Shown one piece after another: positions 26,514-34,339 of a stretch of 64,000 nt of DNA. Numbering within the stretch: position 1 is the first letter of the stretch; the number at the start of each line of letters is the position of its first letter. The stretch is taken from positions 1 to 64,000 of the forward strand of contig CAIYHQ010000134.1 of assembly GCA_903926075.1 (NCBI GenBank), written 5' to 3'. A program made the position numbers and the translations under genes. The notes beneath the pieces were generated by a model. The model saw only the letters and a list, made by a program, of their open reading frames with translations. It ran no database searches and had not been told where the DNA came from. The DNA is from an uncultured Methanomicrobiales archaeon. Its GTDB lineage: Archaea > Halobacteriota > Methanomicrobia > Methanomicrobiales > Methanospirillaceae.

Positions 26514-28286
26514 TTACGTTATAGTATAAGGAAAATGCGGGTCGGATGGCAGATGAAATTCAGATTCCAGGAAGAGATCAATCTCTACCCGGGTAATCAT
26601 GCGCAAAATTCCATCTTCTCCTTCAACCATCAGATCTCCGTTTTCAGTCTTCAGGATTAAGAGAGCAAGTGCATACCATCTTTGCACTTCCCGGTCCTCC
26701 AGGTTCCAGACAGACCCTCCTCTTTTGATAAACTCCTCCATCCTTTTATTTGTAACTTTCCAGCCTGGTTTCTTTAATGTACATCTTGAGTCTGTAATAT
26801 AGATACATCTTCGGGTTTCATTATTCATGAATTGTATTCCCCTTTCTGCACAACTTCTGACCGAGTAATGGGAGTTGGATGTGTTGATTATGAATCCAAC
26901 GTAAATTGAGTCTCCTTTTTGCAATTTTAAAGTGGCATAGAGATTAACTCGATCTTTCTCAGTTTTAACAATGTCAGAGATATACACACGGCTCTTAAGT
27001 AAAAAGGATAAAGCGTATTTAAGGAGTCCGGCATCCGGAGGGAAATTTTTAAAATCCCTACAGAGTTCTCTAAATTCAGCCTGAAATTCATTTTTCAGCA
27101 AATCATTTATAGATATTGGTATAAGATCGTTCGAACATAGATCATGAAGTTTCCTGTTGGCAAGGAGAATTATCTGTCTTGGCGAATATCCTTCTTTAAT
27201 TGACTCCTCTATTTCATTTCTAAAACTGGTATATAAGTTCTCTGAGTTATCTCCGAGAAAATAACTTATTCGTGAATGAATTATTTCAAGGGCCTCGCCT
27301 CGAGTACACCCACTTAAAGCAAACTTGTTCATTTCAAGTCTCTGAAATACTGCGGGGTCCATCTTCTTAAAAAAGAACGTATTCCAGGAATCTGCCCTGA
27401 CAAAGGCTACCGGCATCATTGAATATGTTTCATTGACGAGTGTATGGATAATAGATCCAAATGCATCAACAAGGTCCGGATTTTTAATTGTATCAAGCTG
27501 ATCAAAGCAGATTATTGCTGATTCATGATAGATTTCCATTAAAATCCCAAGCGAAATTATGATTTCACGGGCCTCTTCCTCAATTATCCCCTTTGTTTTA
27601 TCAGATCTTTTAACTACACCGATCTTTTTACAATCTCTTTTATCGATTGTGTTACCCGCTAACCAGTCAAACAGGATTCTCTCTTTATTCAGGGACCCCA
27701 ACTGCAATAGAACCTCTAAAAACTCTTTGTTTAAATCCCTGTTTTTATTAAGGAGATAACTTTTTACCTCTCTTCTGTTCTTTTTAAGAATACACGTTAT
27801 TTGTTTATGGTCAGGAGCGGATTTTGTATTTTTTAGAACAGATGAAATTTTCTTTGGTACTCTTTTGTTATTTGCGTTTGCCCAGTCAAAAAAAATTTTA
27901 TTTAACAGGCGGCAAATAGTTGACGACCCGCCTTTCTTATCAGTTGACCTGAATATATCTACCATTATTCCCTTGAGTAGATTGCGAACTGGAAAATCAG
28001 GATCAAGAACCGGTCTGATATTTACAAAAGAAACAGATCCCTCAGTCTGTACAGATAAACGGATCCTCCTTAACAGATGTGTCTTGCCACTACCGGATTC
28101 TCCCAGTACAAGGGCTGCAACAGGTTCCCTGGGATTGTTTTGTTTTTGATTTAAAAGTAATCCAATATTTCGGAATGCTTCACTGTTTATTGATATAATA
28201 TCCGGATATTTATTATCCCATGGACCTGCTGCAGCATTATTGGAAAATGGATTATTTTCGCAGAGTTCAAGCCATTGATTATTCAT
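26514..28286 (-). CDS. Large P-loop (AAA-type) ATPase of unknown function
   Basis: A 590-residue protein. Walker A is VLGESGSGKTHLLRRI near residue 62 and Walker B is SAIICFDQLDT near 265, followed by a sensor-like FVRADSWNTFF. The N-terminal part (EAFRNIGLLLNQKQ before Walker A) and the insert between the motifs resemble Orc1/STAND-like AAA ATPases. Residues 430-590 form a second domain (SIYVGFIINTSNSHY, RCIYITDSRCTLKKPGW, MEEFIKRGGSVWNLEDREVQ) resembling a nuclease-like or sensor fold seen in some bacterial ATPases; this is from memory and uncertain. The start overlaps the stop of the upstream winged-helix gene by 8 bp, with GAGGAAGA as ribosome binding site, so the two are translationally coupled. 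A DNA-related or defence role is possible but unproven. Confidence 0.75.
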   Translation of the reverse strand: MNNQWLELCENNPFSNNAAAGPWDNKYPDIISINSEAFRNIGLLLNQKQNNPREPVAALVLGESGSGKTHLLRRIRLSVQTEGSVSFVNIRPVLDPDFPVRNLLKGIMVDIFRSTDKKGGSSTICRLLNKIFFDWANANNKRVPKKISSVLKNTKSAPDHKQITCILKKNRREVKSYLLNKNRDLNKEFLEVLLQLGSLNKERILFDWLAGNTIDKRDCKKIGVVKRSDKTKGIIEEEAREIIISLGILMEIYHESAIICFDQLDTIKNPDLVDAFGSIIHTLVNETYSMMPVAFVRADSWNTFFFKKMDPAVFQRLEMNKFALSGCTRGEALEIIHSRISYFLGDNSENLYTSFRNEIEESIKEGYSPRQIILLANRKLHDLCSNDLIPISINDLLKNEFQAEFRELCRDFKNFPPDAGLLKYALSFLLKSRVYISDIVKTEKDRVNLYATLKLQKGDSIYVGFIINTSNSHYSVRSCAERGIQFMNNETRRCIYITDSRCTLKKPGWKVTNKRMEEFIKRGGSVWNLEDREVQRWYALALLILKTENGDLMVEGEDGILRMITRVEIDLFLESEFHLPSDPHFPYTIT

Positions 28287-28980
28287 TCTTCCTCATTGTT
28301 ACAGTTATATGGAGGAAATGGTTCTCATCAATATAAGAATCATTCACTTGGGAATCGTCCATTGCTGATACATCCCCGCTGTGAAGCTGAATAACTCCAT
28401 GGTCCCGCAGTTCTTCAATTACTGAATTAAATTTATCAGTACTCCACATAAGCCTCTTTCGCAAATCACAAATCCTTACAAATATCCTGCCCCTGTCAAG
28501 GTTTTGAAATTCTTTCCTGAAGGTTTCAAAATCATTATTTTTTTCAGATTCTGTTTTAAATGGAACTTTTTTATTCAGGTAAAGTTTGGTTAGATATTTT
28601 TTATCATATATTATCAATATCTCTCCTGATTTCAGAAGAACATTTAATTCTCTTATAAATTCATCTTTTAACATGGGCAGGTTTTTTACAACCTGCTTTG
28701 GCGTCAGTCCAGGATGCTTTCCAATATAATCACTAACAATTTTATTATGCTGAAGTTTTAATGCGAGATACTTACTACGGTTTCCCTTTAAAATCTCCAA
28801 ATCATTTCCCAGATGCGGCTGAATTTTTTGTTCTATTTCAATATTTGTGGAACCCCGGTGAAAGCCAAAAATCTTTTGATATCGTTTCGGTGTATTTTTT
28901 AATTTTGAAAAGCTTATAAAAAAAAGATTACTTTCTTGTAACAAATTCAGAAGTAATATTGATTGATTGGATTCCTGCAT
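28279..28980 (-). CDS. Winged-helix-like partner of the P-loop ATPase
   Basis: A 233-residue basic protein. Two winged-helix-like segments can be read: about 85-140 (KHPGLTPKQVVKNLPMLKDE, then ELNVLLKSGEILIIYDKKYL) and about 165-230 (IFVRICDLRKRLMWSTDKFN, then IEELRDHGVIQLHSGD). It ends DENHFLHITVTMRKNE, a beta wing. No membrane segment or enzyme motif is seen. It is the first gene of the operon, coupled by an 8-bp overlap to the ATPase. Such a pair suggests an ATP-driven DNA-binding complex. It is divergent from the PAPS-reductase gene across about 137 bp. Family not recognised; confidence is for the gene, not the function. Confidence 0.7.
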   Translation of the reverse strand: MQESNQSILLLNLLQESNLFFISFSKLKNTPKRYQKIFGFHRGSTNIEIEQKIQPHLGNDLEILKGNRSKYLALKLQHNKIVSDYIGKHPGLTPKQVVKNLPMLKDEFIRELNVLLKSGEILIIYDKKYLTKLYLNKKVPFKTESEKNNDFETFRKEFQNLDRGRIFVRICDLRKRLMWSTDKFNSVIEELRDHGVIQLHSGDVSAMDDSQVNDSYIDENHFLHITVTMRKNE

Positions 28981-29117
28981 AATATGAATTTACAATTGCT
29001 GGAATAAGGGTCTTTTTAAAAAAAAGTTTTTAATTTTAAATTTTGCCCTCACAAGCTTCTTAACACCTGCAGCACAAACGAGATGATTAAGTAAACCCGG
29101 CACCAATTACCTCATGC

Positions 29118-30503
29118 ATGCAGATTTTACCCCTGAAAAAAACTCTCTACTGGTGTAGCAAGTGCAATGTTCCACTTATCGGCCAGACCTGCGGTTGTCG
29201 GAATGAAGGTTTTAAGGTTCCACTTGTCCAGCCCTATGAGTTGAGGCCCGCCCTTTCATATGATATCTCTCTACTCAATGAATGCCTGATAAGACAATTC
29301 GGATCTACACCTCTGCAAAAAATAATATTATTCAACAAAGCAGGCGGTGTTGACAGGAACGAACTTGTTATAATGAACGGCGAGTGGTTTGGTTGGATAT
29401 CTTTTGACCCACAAAAGAGAGAGACAATATTTGTGCCTACTGAAGAGGGTCTCAAATATATTATCCCTTATGCGGGAAAGGGACTTGTCGACCTTGGGAG
29501 TATTCTTCACTCCTTAAAAGAATCCGGAAAAAAAGTGAGAATTGGCGGGAAAAAGTTTCCATTGCCGGATTCACACCCGGACGGCCCTGTTATTGTAAAG
29601 TATGGCGAAAAATACGGGGTTGGATACATTAAAGAAGGTTATATCAGGGTTAAGAAGATAATCACAATCAATCCGGCAGGAAACTTACATAATCCAGACT
29701 GGGATATTGTAATCCGGCAGAATAAATACCACCTGAAGAATATTGAACGAAATGCAATCCGGGCCATAAAACAGCATATGCACGACAGGCCGGTAGTTAA
29801 TATTTCATTTTCGGGAGGAAAAGACAGCACTGCTGTATTGAACCTTGCACGAAAAGCAGGTGTAGAGGACGCCTATTTTGTTGATACAGGTGTTGAATTT
29901 CCAGAGACCTATCAGTTCGTGAAAGAACAGGGAATAACAAATGTGCTTGTCGGAGGAGACTTTTGGAAAGGAGCGGTTCATGCGGGTCCACCTGGAAAAG
30001 ACAACCGCTGGTGCTGTAAACTTCTAAAGATGAATCCTGTAAAATTGTATCTCCAGGAAACCGGCCCTTGTGTGACCGTTCAGGGGAACCGCTGGTATGA
30101 GTCATTCAACAGGGCATCACTTGAAGTCACAAGTGAGAACCCCAATAACCCGCTACAATTAAATCTTTCACCTATCAGGAACTGGAGGGCATTTGAAGTG
30201 TTTCTCTACCTGAAATGGGCGGAAATTCCATACAATCCGTTGTATGAGATGGGAATAGAGAGGATTGGGTGCTATGTATGTCCCTCGATGCTTGAAAGTG
30301 AATATGAGCGATTAAGGGACCTTCACCCGGAACTAGCTGAAAGATGGGACTTAATGCTTCAGGAATGGGCAGAAAAAGAAGGGTTTTCAAAGGACTTTAT
30401 CAGCTGCGGTCTTTGGAGGTGGCAGGAATTACCTGCAAAAATGCTGGAATTTTGTAAAGAGAGAAATATCACTACCAGACTACATGAGATAGCTGCTGAA
30501 TAA
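29118..30503 (+). CDS. PAPS-reductase/PP-loop family protein with zinc ribbon and PUA domain
   Basis: A 461-residue archaeal COG0175-type protein. An N-terminal zinc ribbon is formed by C13, C16, C25 and C27 (YWCSKCNVPL ... CGC), followed by a region (about 40-185) ending in a PUA-like domain, the ATP-binding PP-loop VNISFSGGKDSTAVLNLAR (SGGKDS at 232-237), and a C-terminal reductase-like domain with DNRWCCKLLK and the Cys motif GCYVCPSM. PP-loop enzymes adenylate their substrate; this archaeal type is annotated as phosphoadenosine phosphosulfate reductase by homology, but the PUA domain suggests an RNA-related substrate. All motifs are intact. It stands alone, divergent from the ATPase operon, and ends about 110 bp before an IS element. 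Confidence 0.85.
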   Translation: MQILPLKKTLYWCSKCNVPLIGQTCGCRNEGFKVPLVQPYELRPALSYDISLLNECLIRQFGSTPLQKIILFNKAGGVDRNELVIMNGEWFGWISFDPQKRETIFVPTEEGLKYIIPYAGKGLVDLGSILHSLKESGKKVRIGGKKFPLPDSHPDGPVIVKYGEKYGVGYIKEGYIRVKKIITINPAGNLHNPDWDIVIRQNKYHLKNIERNAIRAIKQHMHDRPVVNISFSGGKDSTAVLNLARKAGVEDAYFVDTGVEFPETYQFVKEQGITNVLVGGDFWKGAVHAGPPGKDNRWCCKLLKMNPVKLYLQETGPCVTVQGNRWYESFNRASLEVTSENPNNPLQLNLSPIRNWRAFEVFLYLKWAEIPYNPLYEMGIERIGCYVCPSMLESEYERLRDLHPELAERWDLMLQEWAEKEGFSKDFISCGLWRWQELPAKMLEFCKERNITTRLHEIAAE

Positions 30504-30610
30504 AAAGCCGTAATTGTTCAACCTGAAACAACTTTTTTTATCAAATGAAGTTATGGTACGTATTGACATAGAGGACATCACATTAATATCTATAAGATAA
30601 TTTTTATTTC

Positions 30611-30633
30611 TGTAAGTGGTCAGTTATCTGAAG
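30611..30633 (+). repeat. Left terminal inverted repeat of the IS66-type element
   Basis: TGTAAGTGGTCAGTTATCTG then AAG. It matches the reverse complement of the right end except at three adjacent bases (TAT against GGC). Confidence 0.85.
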
Positions 30634-30750
30634 CATTATTCATCTCAAAAATTTTAAGATCAACTTTTTTCGTAATAATCAATTCCTATTTATAAATTCA
30701 AGTAAGAATTAAAAGAACTAAATACTTTAGATATCTTAAATATATCTGAT

Positions 30751-30930
30751 ATGAAGAAAGTTCCTATGAACAGTTCAAACGAACTGACGGTCAAGAACAT
30801 TGAAGGGTTCTATGTTCGGAAAGTCACCCCCTTTGGAACAAGTGCAAAGGTTGACTGCCCAAAAGAGCATCTTGGGAAAACTGTATTTCTCGTTGTCACA
30901 AGCAATGAATCCGAATCCGTCAGCCTTTGA
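30751..30930 (+). CDS. DUF2080 family transposon-encoded protein
   Basis: A 59-residue protein, MKKVPMNSSNELTVKNIEGF then YVRKVTPFGTSAKVDCPKEH and LGKTVFLVV. The VTPFG.SAKVDCPKEHLGK core is the signature of DUF2080, a short protein found in archaeal transposons just upstream of the transposase gene. Its fold resembles AbrB/SpoVT-like swapped-hairpin proteins, so it may bind DNA near the element end or regulate the transposase; that is inference. It overlaps the transposase frame by 26 bp, since the transposase ATG lies at 30905, so the two are probably translated in a coupled way. It is complete and intact even though the transposase is not. Confidence 0.88.
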   Translation: MKKVPMNSSNELTVKNIEGFYVRKVTPFGTSAKVDCPKEHLGKTVFLVVTSNESESVSL

Positions 30931-32323
30931 TGACTTAGTCCAAGAAAATGCAGCATTGCAGATTGAGAACGCTTACCTATGGAATCAAGTCAATACTCTG
31001 GAAATTGAAAAATCAGACCTCATCGCAGAAAACGCATCACTTGTTGACAAATTTAATGAGTACATGTATCTTCATCCAAAAAGAGTAGGAGTAAAAAGTG
31101 GAAAGGCGTATGAAATTAAACCACCAATTCCTCAAAACTCGATTAGTACCAATCCTGATGAATTGCTAGAGAGAAAAAAAAGAAACCTGGTGGTCAACCA
31201 GGTCACAAAGGTCATAGCAGGAAAAAGCCCGATAATATTACAAAAATCGAAATAATCGACGTTAATCGATGTCCACACTGTGGTAACCATGACTTAAGCG
31301 AAATTCAGGAAACCAGAACTAGAATTGTTGAAGACGTTCCAATACCTCAGCCAATAGTTACTGAATATTCGATACATCGACGATATTGTAAATGCTGCAG
31401 AAAGTTGGTAGAGGAACCGATCTTAACTGCATTACCCCAGGCAAAATTGGGGTTAAACGTCATGCTCATCATTGTCTGGCTAAAAATCGGAATGAGATTG
31501 ACTGAAGAAGCAATTCCTAAGATTCTTGAGCAACTTAATGGGATTCGCATAAGTGAGGGAGAAGTTTCTCACATTTGTACAATGATTGCAGAAGAGTTTG
31601 GGGAGTATTATGCCCAGTTGAAAGAAGAAGTCAGACAAGCTCATGCACGATATATCGATGAAACCTCTTGGAGAGAGAATGGGAATAACCTCTGGATGTG
31701 GGCATTCGTCACAAAAGGAGTCACATTATATAAAATTGCTAACAGTAGATGGCATCAAGTTCCGTTAGAAGTTCTGGGAGAAACTCCTAATGGTGTTGAT
31801 GTCCATGATCGGTTCAGGGAATATAATAAATTGGAGAAAGAAACTGGAAATCGACCTCAGCAGTACTGCTGGTTCCATATTTTGGGGGACTCTAAGGAAC
31901 TGGCTGAAATCTATGGTGAAGAAGGAGAATTCATTCATATTGGGTTGAAAGAGGTATTTGACGAAGCTAATAAATTTGAACACAAGGGCACCCCAGAGGA
32001 TGTTGAAAAACTGATTGAGAGACTTGGGCATGTATTAGATCGTAGTTTCAACAATCTAAAGTGTAGAAAATTTTCAAACAATTTTTAAAGAGCGAGATAA
32101 ATTGTTTCAATTTGTCACCAATCCCGATGTTGATGGAACGAACAACCGGGCGGAAAGAGCTATTCGACCCAATGTCGTTTATCGGAAAATGTCCGGAGGT
32201 ACGAAATCAGAAGTAGGAATAAAAAGATATGCGGTACTTGGATCACTATTCCAAACTCTAAAATTAAATGGCTGTAATTTTATTGGGGAATCACTTGAAA
32301 TTATTCAAACTTCAGGCCACTGA
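30905..32323 (+). pseudogene. IS66-family transposase, two frameshifts
   Basis: ATG 30905 starts MNPNPSAFDDLVQENAALQI, the leucine-zipper-like N-terminus of IS66 transposases. At the A8 run at 31174-31181 the frame breaks; one more A restores KKPGGQPGHKGHSRKKPDN and the zinc-finger region with CPHCGNH and CKCCRK. The frame then stays open to 32088. A second break near AAATTTTCAAAC (about 32060-32065, one T too many) separates it from FQFVTNPDVDGTNNRAERAI. All three DDE residues can be identified: Asp in ARYIDETSW, Asp in VDVHDRFREY and Glu in NNRAERAIRP. The catalytic core is therefore conserved, and the interruptions are single-base changes in homopolymers that could be sequencing errors, recent inactivation or, less likely, a recoding signal. 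Confidence 0.85.
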
Positions 32324-32332
32324 CCACTTACA
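32310..32332 (-). repeat. Right terminal inverted repeat of the IS66-type element
   Basis: Reverse complement reads TGTAAGTGGTCAGTGGCCTG then AAG; it pairs with the left end at 30611-30633. Confidence 0.85.
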
Positions 32333-32340
32333 GAGAATGA

Positions 32341-32685
32341 TTATTTTCTGCAGGTGCAACCGGATTTCGGAGTGAACTTAGTACTACAGTTTTCTTTATT
32401 TATCCTTGAACAATTAGCCTGCATTTTGCAGTTACTCATCATCTCCCCACATCCCTCTCCCTTCATAGGGCATGTTATGCTCTCAAATGGACCTCTCGCC
32501 TTCCAGTTTGTTTCATTGAACTTCGGCCCGCAATCTGACGAACTGTTATGTAATAATGATTTACCCGGGTTATCAGGAGATAATAACTTCCAGTTTACAG
32601 ACTCTGAACTGAAGCATGCTGCAAGGGCAGCACTGCAAAGCAGTAGTAAGATAACATAACCGACTATAATAAACTTAAATCGCAT
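32341..32685 (-). CDS. Small secreted cysteine-rich protein
   Basis: About 114 residues from ATG 32685, which has GGTGGAG six bases upstream; a GTG 12 bases earlier is in frame but is part of that ribosome binding site. MRFKFIIVGYVILLLLCSAA is a signal peptide cut near LAAC. The mature part holds about 11 Cys (SSDCGPKFNE, ITCPMKGEGCGEMMSNCKMQ, NCSRINKENCS, SGCTCRK), a density that suggests disulfide knots or metal binding. I recognise no family. The last codon lies only 8 bp beyond the IS end, so the insertion has replaced the sequence right after this gene. Confidence 0.7.
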   Translation of the reverse strand: MRFKFIIVGYVILLLLCSAALAACFSSESVNWKLLSPDNPGKSLLHNSSSDCGPKFNETNWKARGPFESITCPMKGEGCGEMMSNCKMQANCSRINKENCSTKFTPKSGCTCRK

Positions 32686-32774
32686 TACAAGCTCCACCGA
32701 ATTATTATTCCGGTAATGTTTACCAGAATGCTATATATAACGGTGCTATCTTTTAAGATATATGGTTTCCTGCG

Positions 32775-33419
32775 TCAGGATGAGACTTTGGATCTTTTAA
32801 TTTTTGCCTGAATTACCTGTTTTTTCAATTCTGCTACAGAATGAGTAATATCCGGGCTGCAGAGGACTGCGGATATTACTGCAACTCCATCCGCTCCTGA
32901 CCATATTACATCCTCTACGTTTTGTGGACCAATACCACCTATTCCTATGACTGGGATTGAAACTGCAGTCCTGATTTCCCTTAATAGAGAGAGGCCCAGG
33001 CCCGGCCCTGCGTCGTCTTTTGATTTTGTGGAGAATACCGGGCTTACGGCAATATAGGAAGCACCATCCTTTTCAGCACTAACCGCTTCAGATAATGATC
33101 CGACAGATATACCTATGATAAATGGTTCAGGTGCAATCTTTCTGGCAACATGAAGCGGGAGGTCGCCCTGGCCCAGGTGAACCCCGTCTGCCTCAACTCC
33201 TAGGGCAAGGTCAAGCCTGTCGTTTACAATAAAAAGAGCATCAAAACTTTGCACTAATCCTTTTATTTTAAGTGCAACAGGAAAAATGTCTCGTATGCAC
33301 CTTTTTTTATCGCGCAACTGAATAACGTCAGCCCCTCCTTCAAGTGCAAGTTTAGCAACAACAACGTCTATTAACCCTGATAACTCTTCATCAGTAACTA
33401 CGTAGAGGTCGTATGCCAC
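32775..33419 (-). CDS. thiE: Thiamine-phosphate synthase
   Basis: A 214-residue TIM-barrel enzyme that joins HMP-diphosphate and thiazole phosphate to make thiamine monophosphate. Family motifs in order: VIQLRDKKR (pyrophosphate-binding arginine), FIVNDRLDLALGVEADGVHL, GQGDLP, SVGSLSEAVSAEKDGASYIA, SPVFSTKSKDDAGPGLGLSL, IGIGGIGPQN and DGVAVISAVL. Length is normal and all motifs are intact. The start is a GTG at 33419 that follows the thiM stop codon by one base, so translation is coupled. With thiM it forms the thiazole salvage branch of thiamine synthesis; no HMP kinase (thiD) gene is in the window. Cytoplasmic. Confidence 0.95.
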   Translation of the reverse strand: MAYDLYVVTDEELSGLIDVVVAKLALEGGADVIQLRDKKRCIRDIFPVALKIKGLVQSFDALFIVNDRLDLALGVEADGVHLGQGDLPLHVARKIAPEPFIIGISVGSLSEAVSAEKDGASYIAVSPVFSTKSKDDAGPGLGLSLLREIRTAVSIPVIGIGGIGPQNVEDVIWSGADGVAVISAVLCSPDITHSVAELKKQVIQAKIKRSKVSS

Positions 33420-33420
33420 T

Positions 33421-34230
33421 CTATACCTGCCGGATTTTCGCGTCGTCTGCTATATCATCAAGAGTCAGTGAAGCAAGTGCATCAAAGAGGTGTAATTTAA
33501 AGGAGCCAGGTCCTCGTGCTTCTTTTGCAGCTCTCTCACCTGCTATCCCGAATGAAGAAAGTGCTGCTACTGAAGAGATACAATAGTCTTTGGAGACCGC
33601 AGCACATGAACCTATTACCGATGACGCCATACAACCAGTACCCGTGATTTTCCCCATCATAGGGCTACCGTTATCAACAAGAAAAGCGCTCTTACCATCG
33701 CTGATGATATCAGTTACGCCACTCATCACTATTATCGCCTGGGTTTTCTCTGCAAAGTTTTGCGTGACTTCAACAGGGTCTCCATCGATTCCAACTGAAT
33801 CAACCCCTCTTACCCGAGCTTTACAGTGGGCAAGGGTTCCAATTTCGCCCATATTACCTTTGATAACAGAGATTTCCAGTTCATCGATTAGCCGTTCAGC
33901 TATACTTGATCTCAATTTTGAGGTCCCTACACCTACGGGGTCAAGAATTATTGGTATATTCTCTTTATTTGCTTCAATACCTGCAAGGATCATTGATTCT
34001 AACAGCCCTGAATCCGGAGTGCCGATATTGAGTACAAGGGCTCCTGCATTTGAGACTATTTCAGAGACTTCTTCGGGTGAATGGGCCATGACTGGAGATG
34101 CACCAATACAGAGCGTAATGTTTGCACAGTCATTTACTGTAACGTAATTTGTTATATGATGGACGAGAGGTCTCTTCTTTCTTACATCCCTTATTATTTC
34201 CAATACCCTCTTGAAATCCATGAGGATCAT
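33421..34230 (-). CDS. thiM: Hydroxyethylthiazole kinase
   Basis: A 269-residue ribokinase-like enzyme that phosphorylates 4-methyl-5-(2-hydroxyethyl)thiazole with ATP, feeding thiE. Motifs: [20 protein letters not shown] at residues 20-40, [48 protein letters not shown] and the catalytic loop [16 protein letters not shown] near residue 200. Length and motifs are normal. The ATG at 34230 has no Shine-Dalgarno, fitting a leaderless message; an ATG three codons downstream is the alternative. The gene is first in a thiM-thiE operon and divergent from the large Cys-rich gene at 34340. I see no thiamine riboswitch in the 109-bp gap. Confidence 0.95.
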   Translation of the reverse strand: MILMDFKRVLEIIRDVRKKRPLVHHITNYVTVNDCANITLCIGASPVMAHSPEEVSEIVSNAGALVLNIGTPDSGLLESMILAGIEANKENIPIILDPVGVGTSKLRSSIAERLIDELEISVIKGNMGEIGTLAHCKARVRGVDSVGIDGDPVEVTQNFAEKTQAIIVMSGVTDIISDGKSAFLVDNGSPMMGKITGTGCMASSVIGSCAAVSKDYCISSVAALSSFGIAGERAAKEARGPGSFKLHLFDALASLTLDDIADDAKIRQV

Positions 34231-34308
34231 TTAACTTATTTAGTTTTATGTATTCGTTTTCAGGTTATTATTATTGTACCTTTTTTTTAAATGACACAAT
34301 ACCTATGA

Positions 34309-34328
34309 TTATATATAATATTGTGTTC
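34309..34328 (+). promoter_or_regulatory. Shared TATA/TGTTC promoter, copy 1
   Basis: TTATATATAATATTGTGTTC, with the TATA box about 27 bases before the ATG at 34340. The same wording recurs at 37690 and 41486 before the other two large Cys-rich genes, implying one regulon and near-leaderless messages. Confidence 0.6.
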
Positions 34329-34339
34329 TCTTACTATTT

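Larger units (their letters stand above)
30611..32332 (+). mobile_element. IS66-type insertion sequence, about 1.72 kb, transposase frameshifted
   Basis: The element is bounded by imperfect inverted repeats (30611-30633 and 32310-32332; 20 of 23 bases agree) and carries a DUF2080 gene and an IS66-family DDE transposase. I found no matching 8-bp target duplication at the two ends, so it may be old, or one flank may have changed. The insertion lies in the gap between the PAPS-reductase-family gene and a small Cys-rich gene and does not break either. Confidence 0.85.

Noticed and set aside
29118-30503. PAPS-reductase-family gene as DndC of a phosphorothioate defence system
   Set aside because: It has the zinc ribbon and PUA domain of the ordinary archaeal PP-loop protein and no dndB, dndD or dndE gene is nearby.
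34231-34339. Thiamine-pyrophosphate riboswitch before thiM
   Set aside because: The 109-bp gap has no recognisable thi-box sequence, and thiM appears leaderless.
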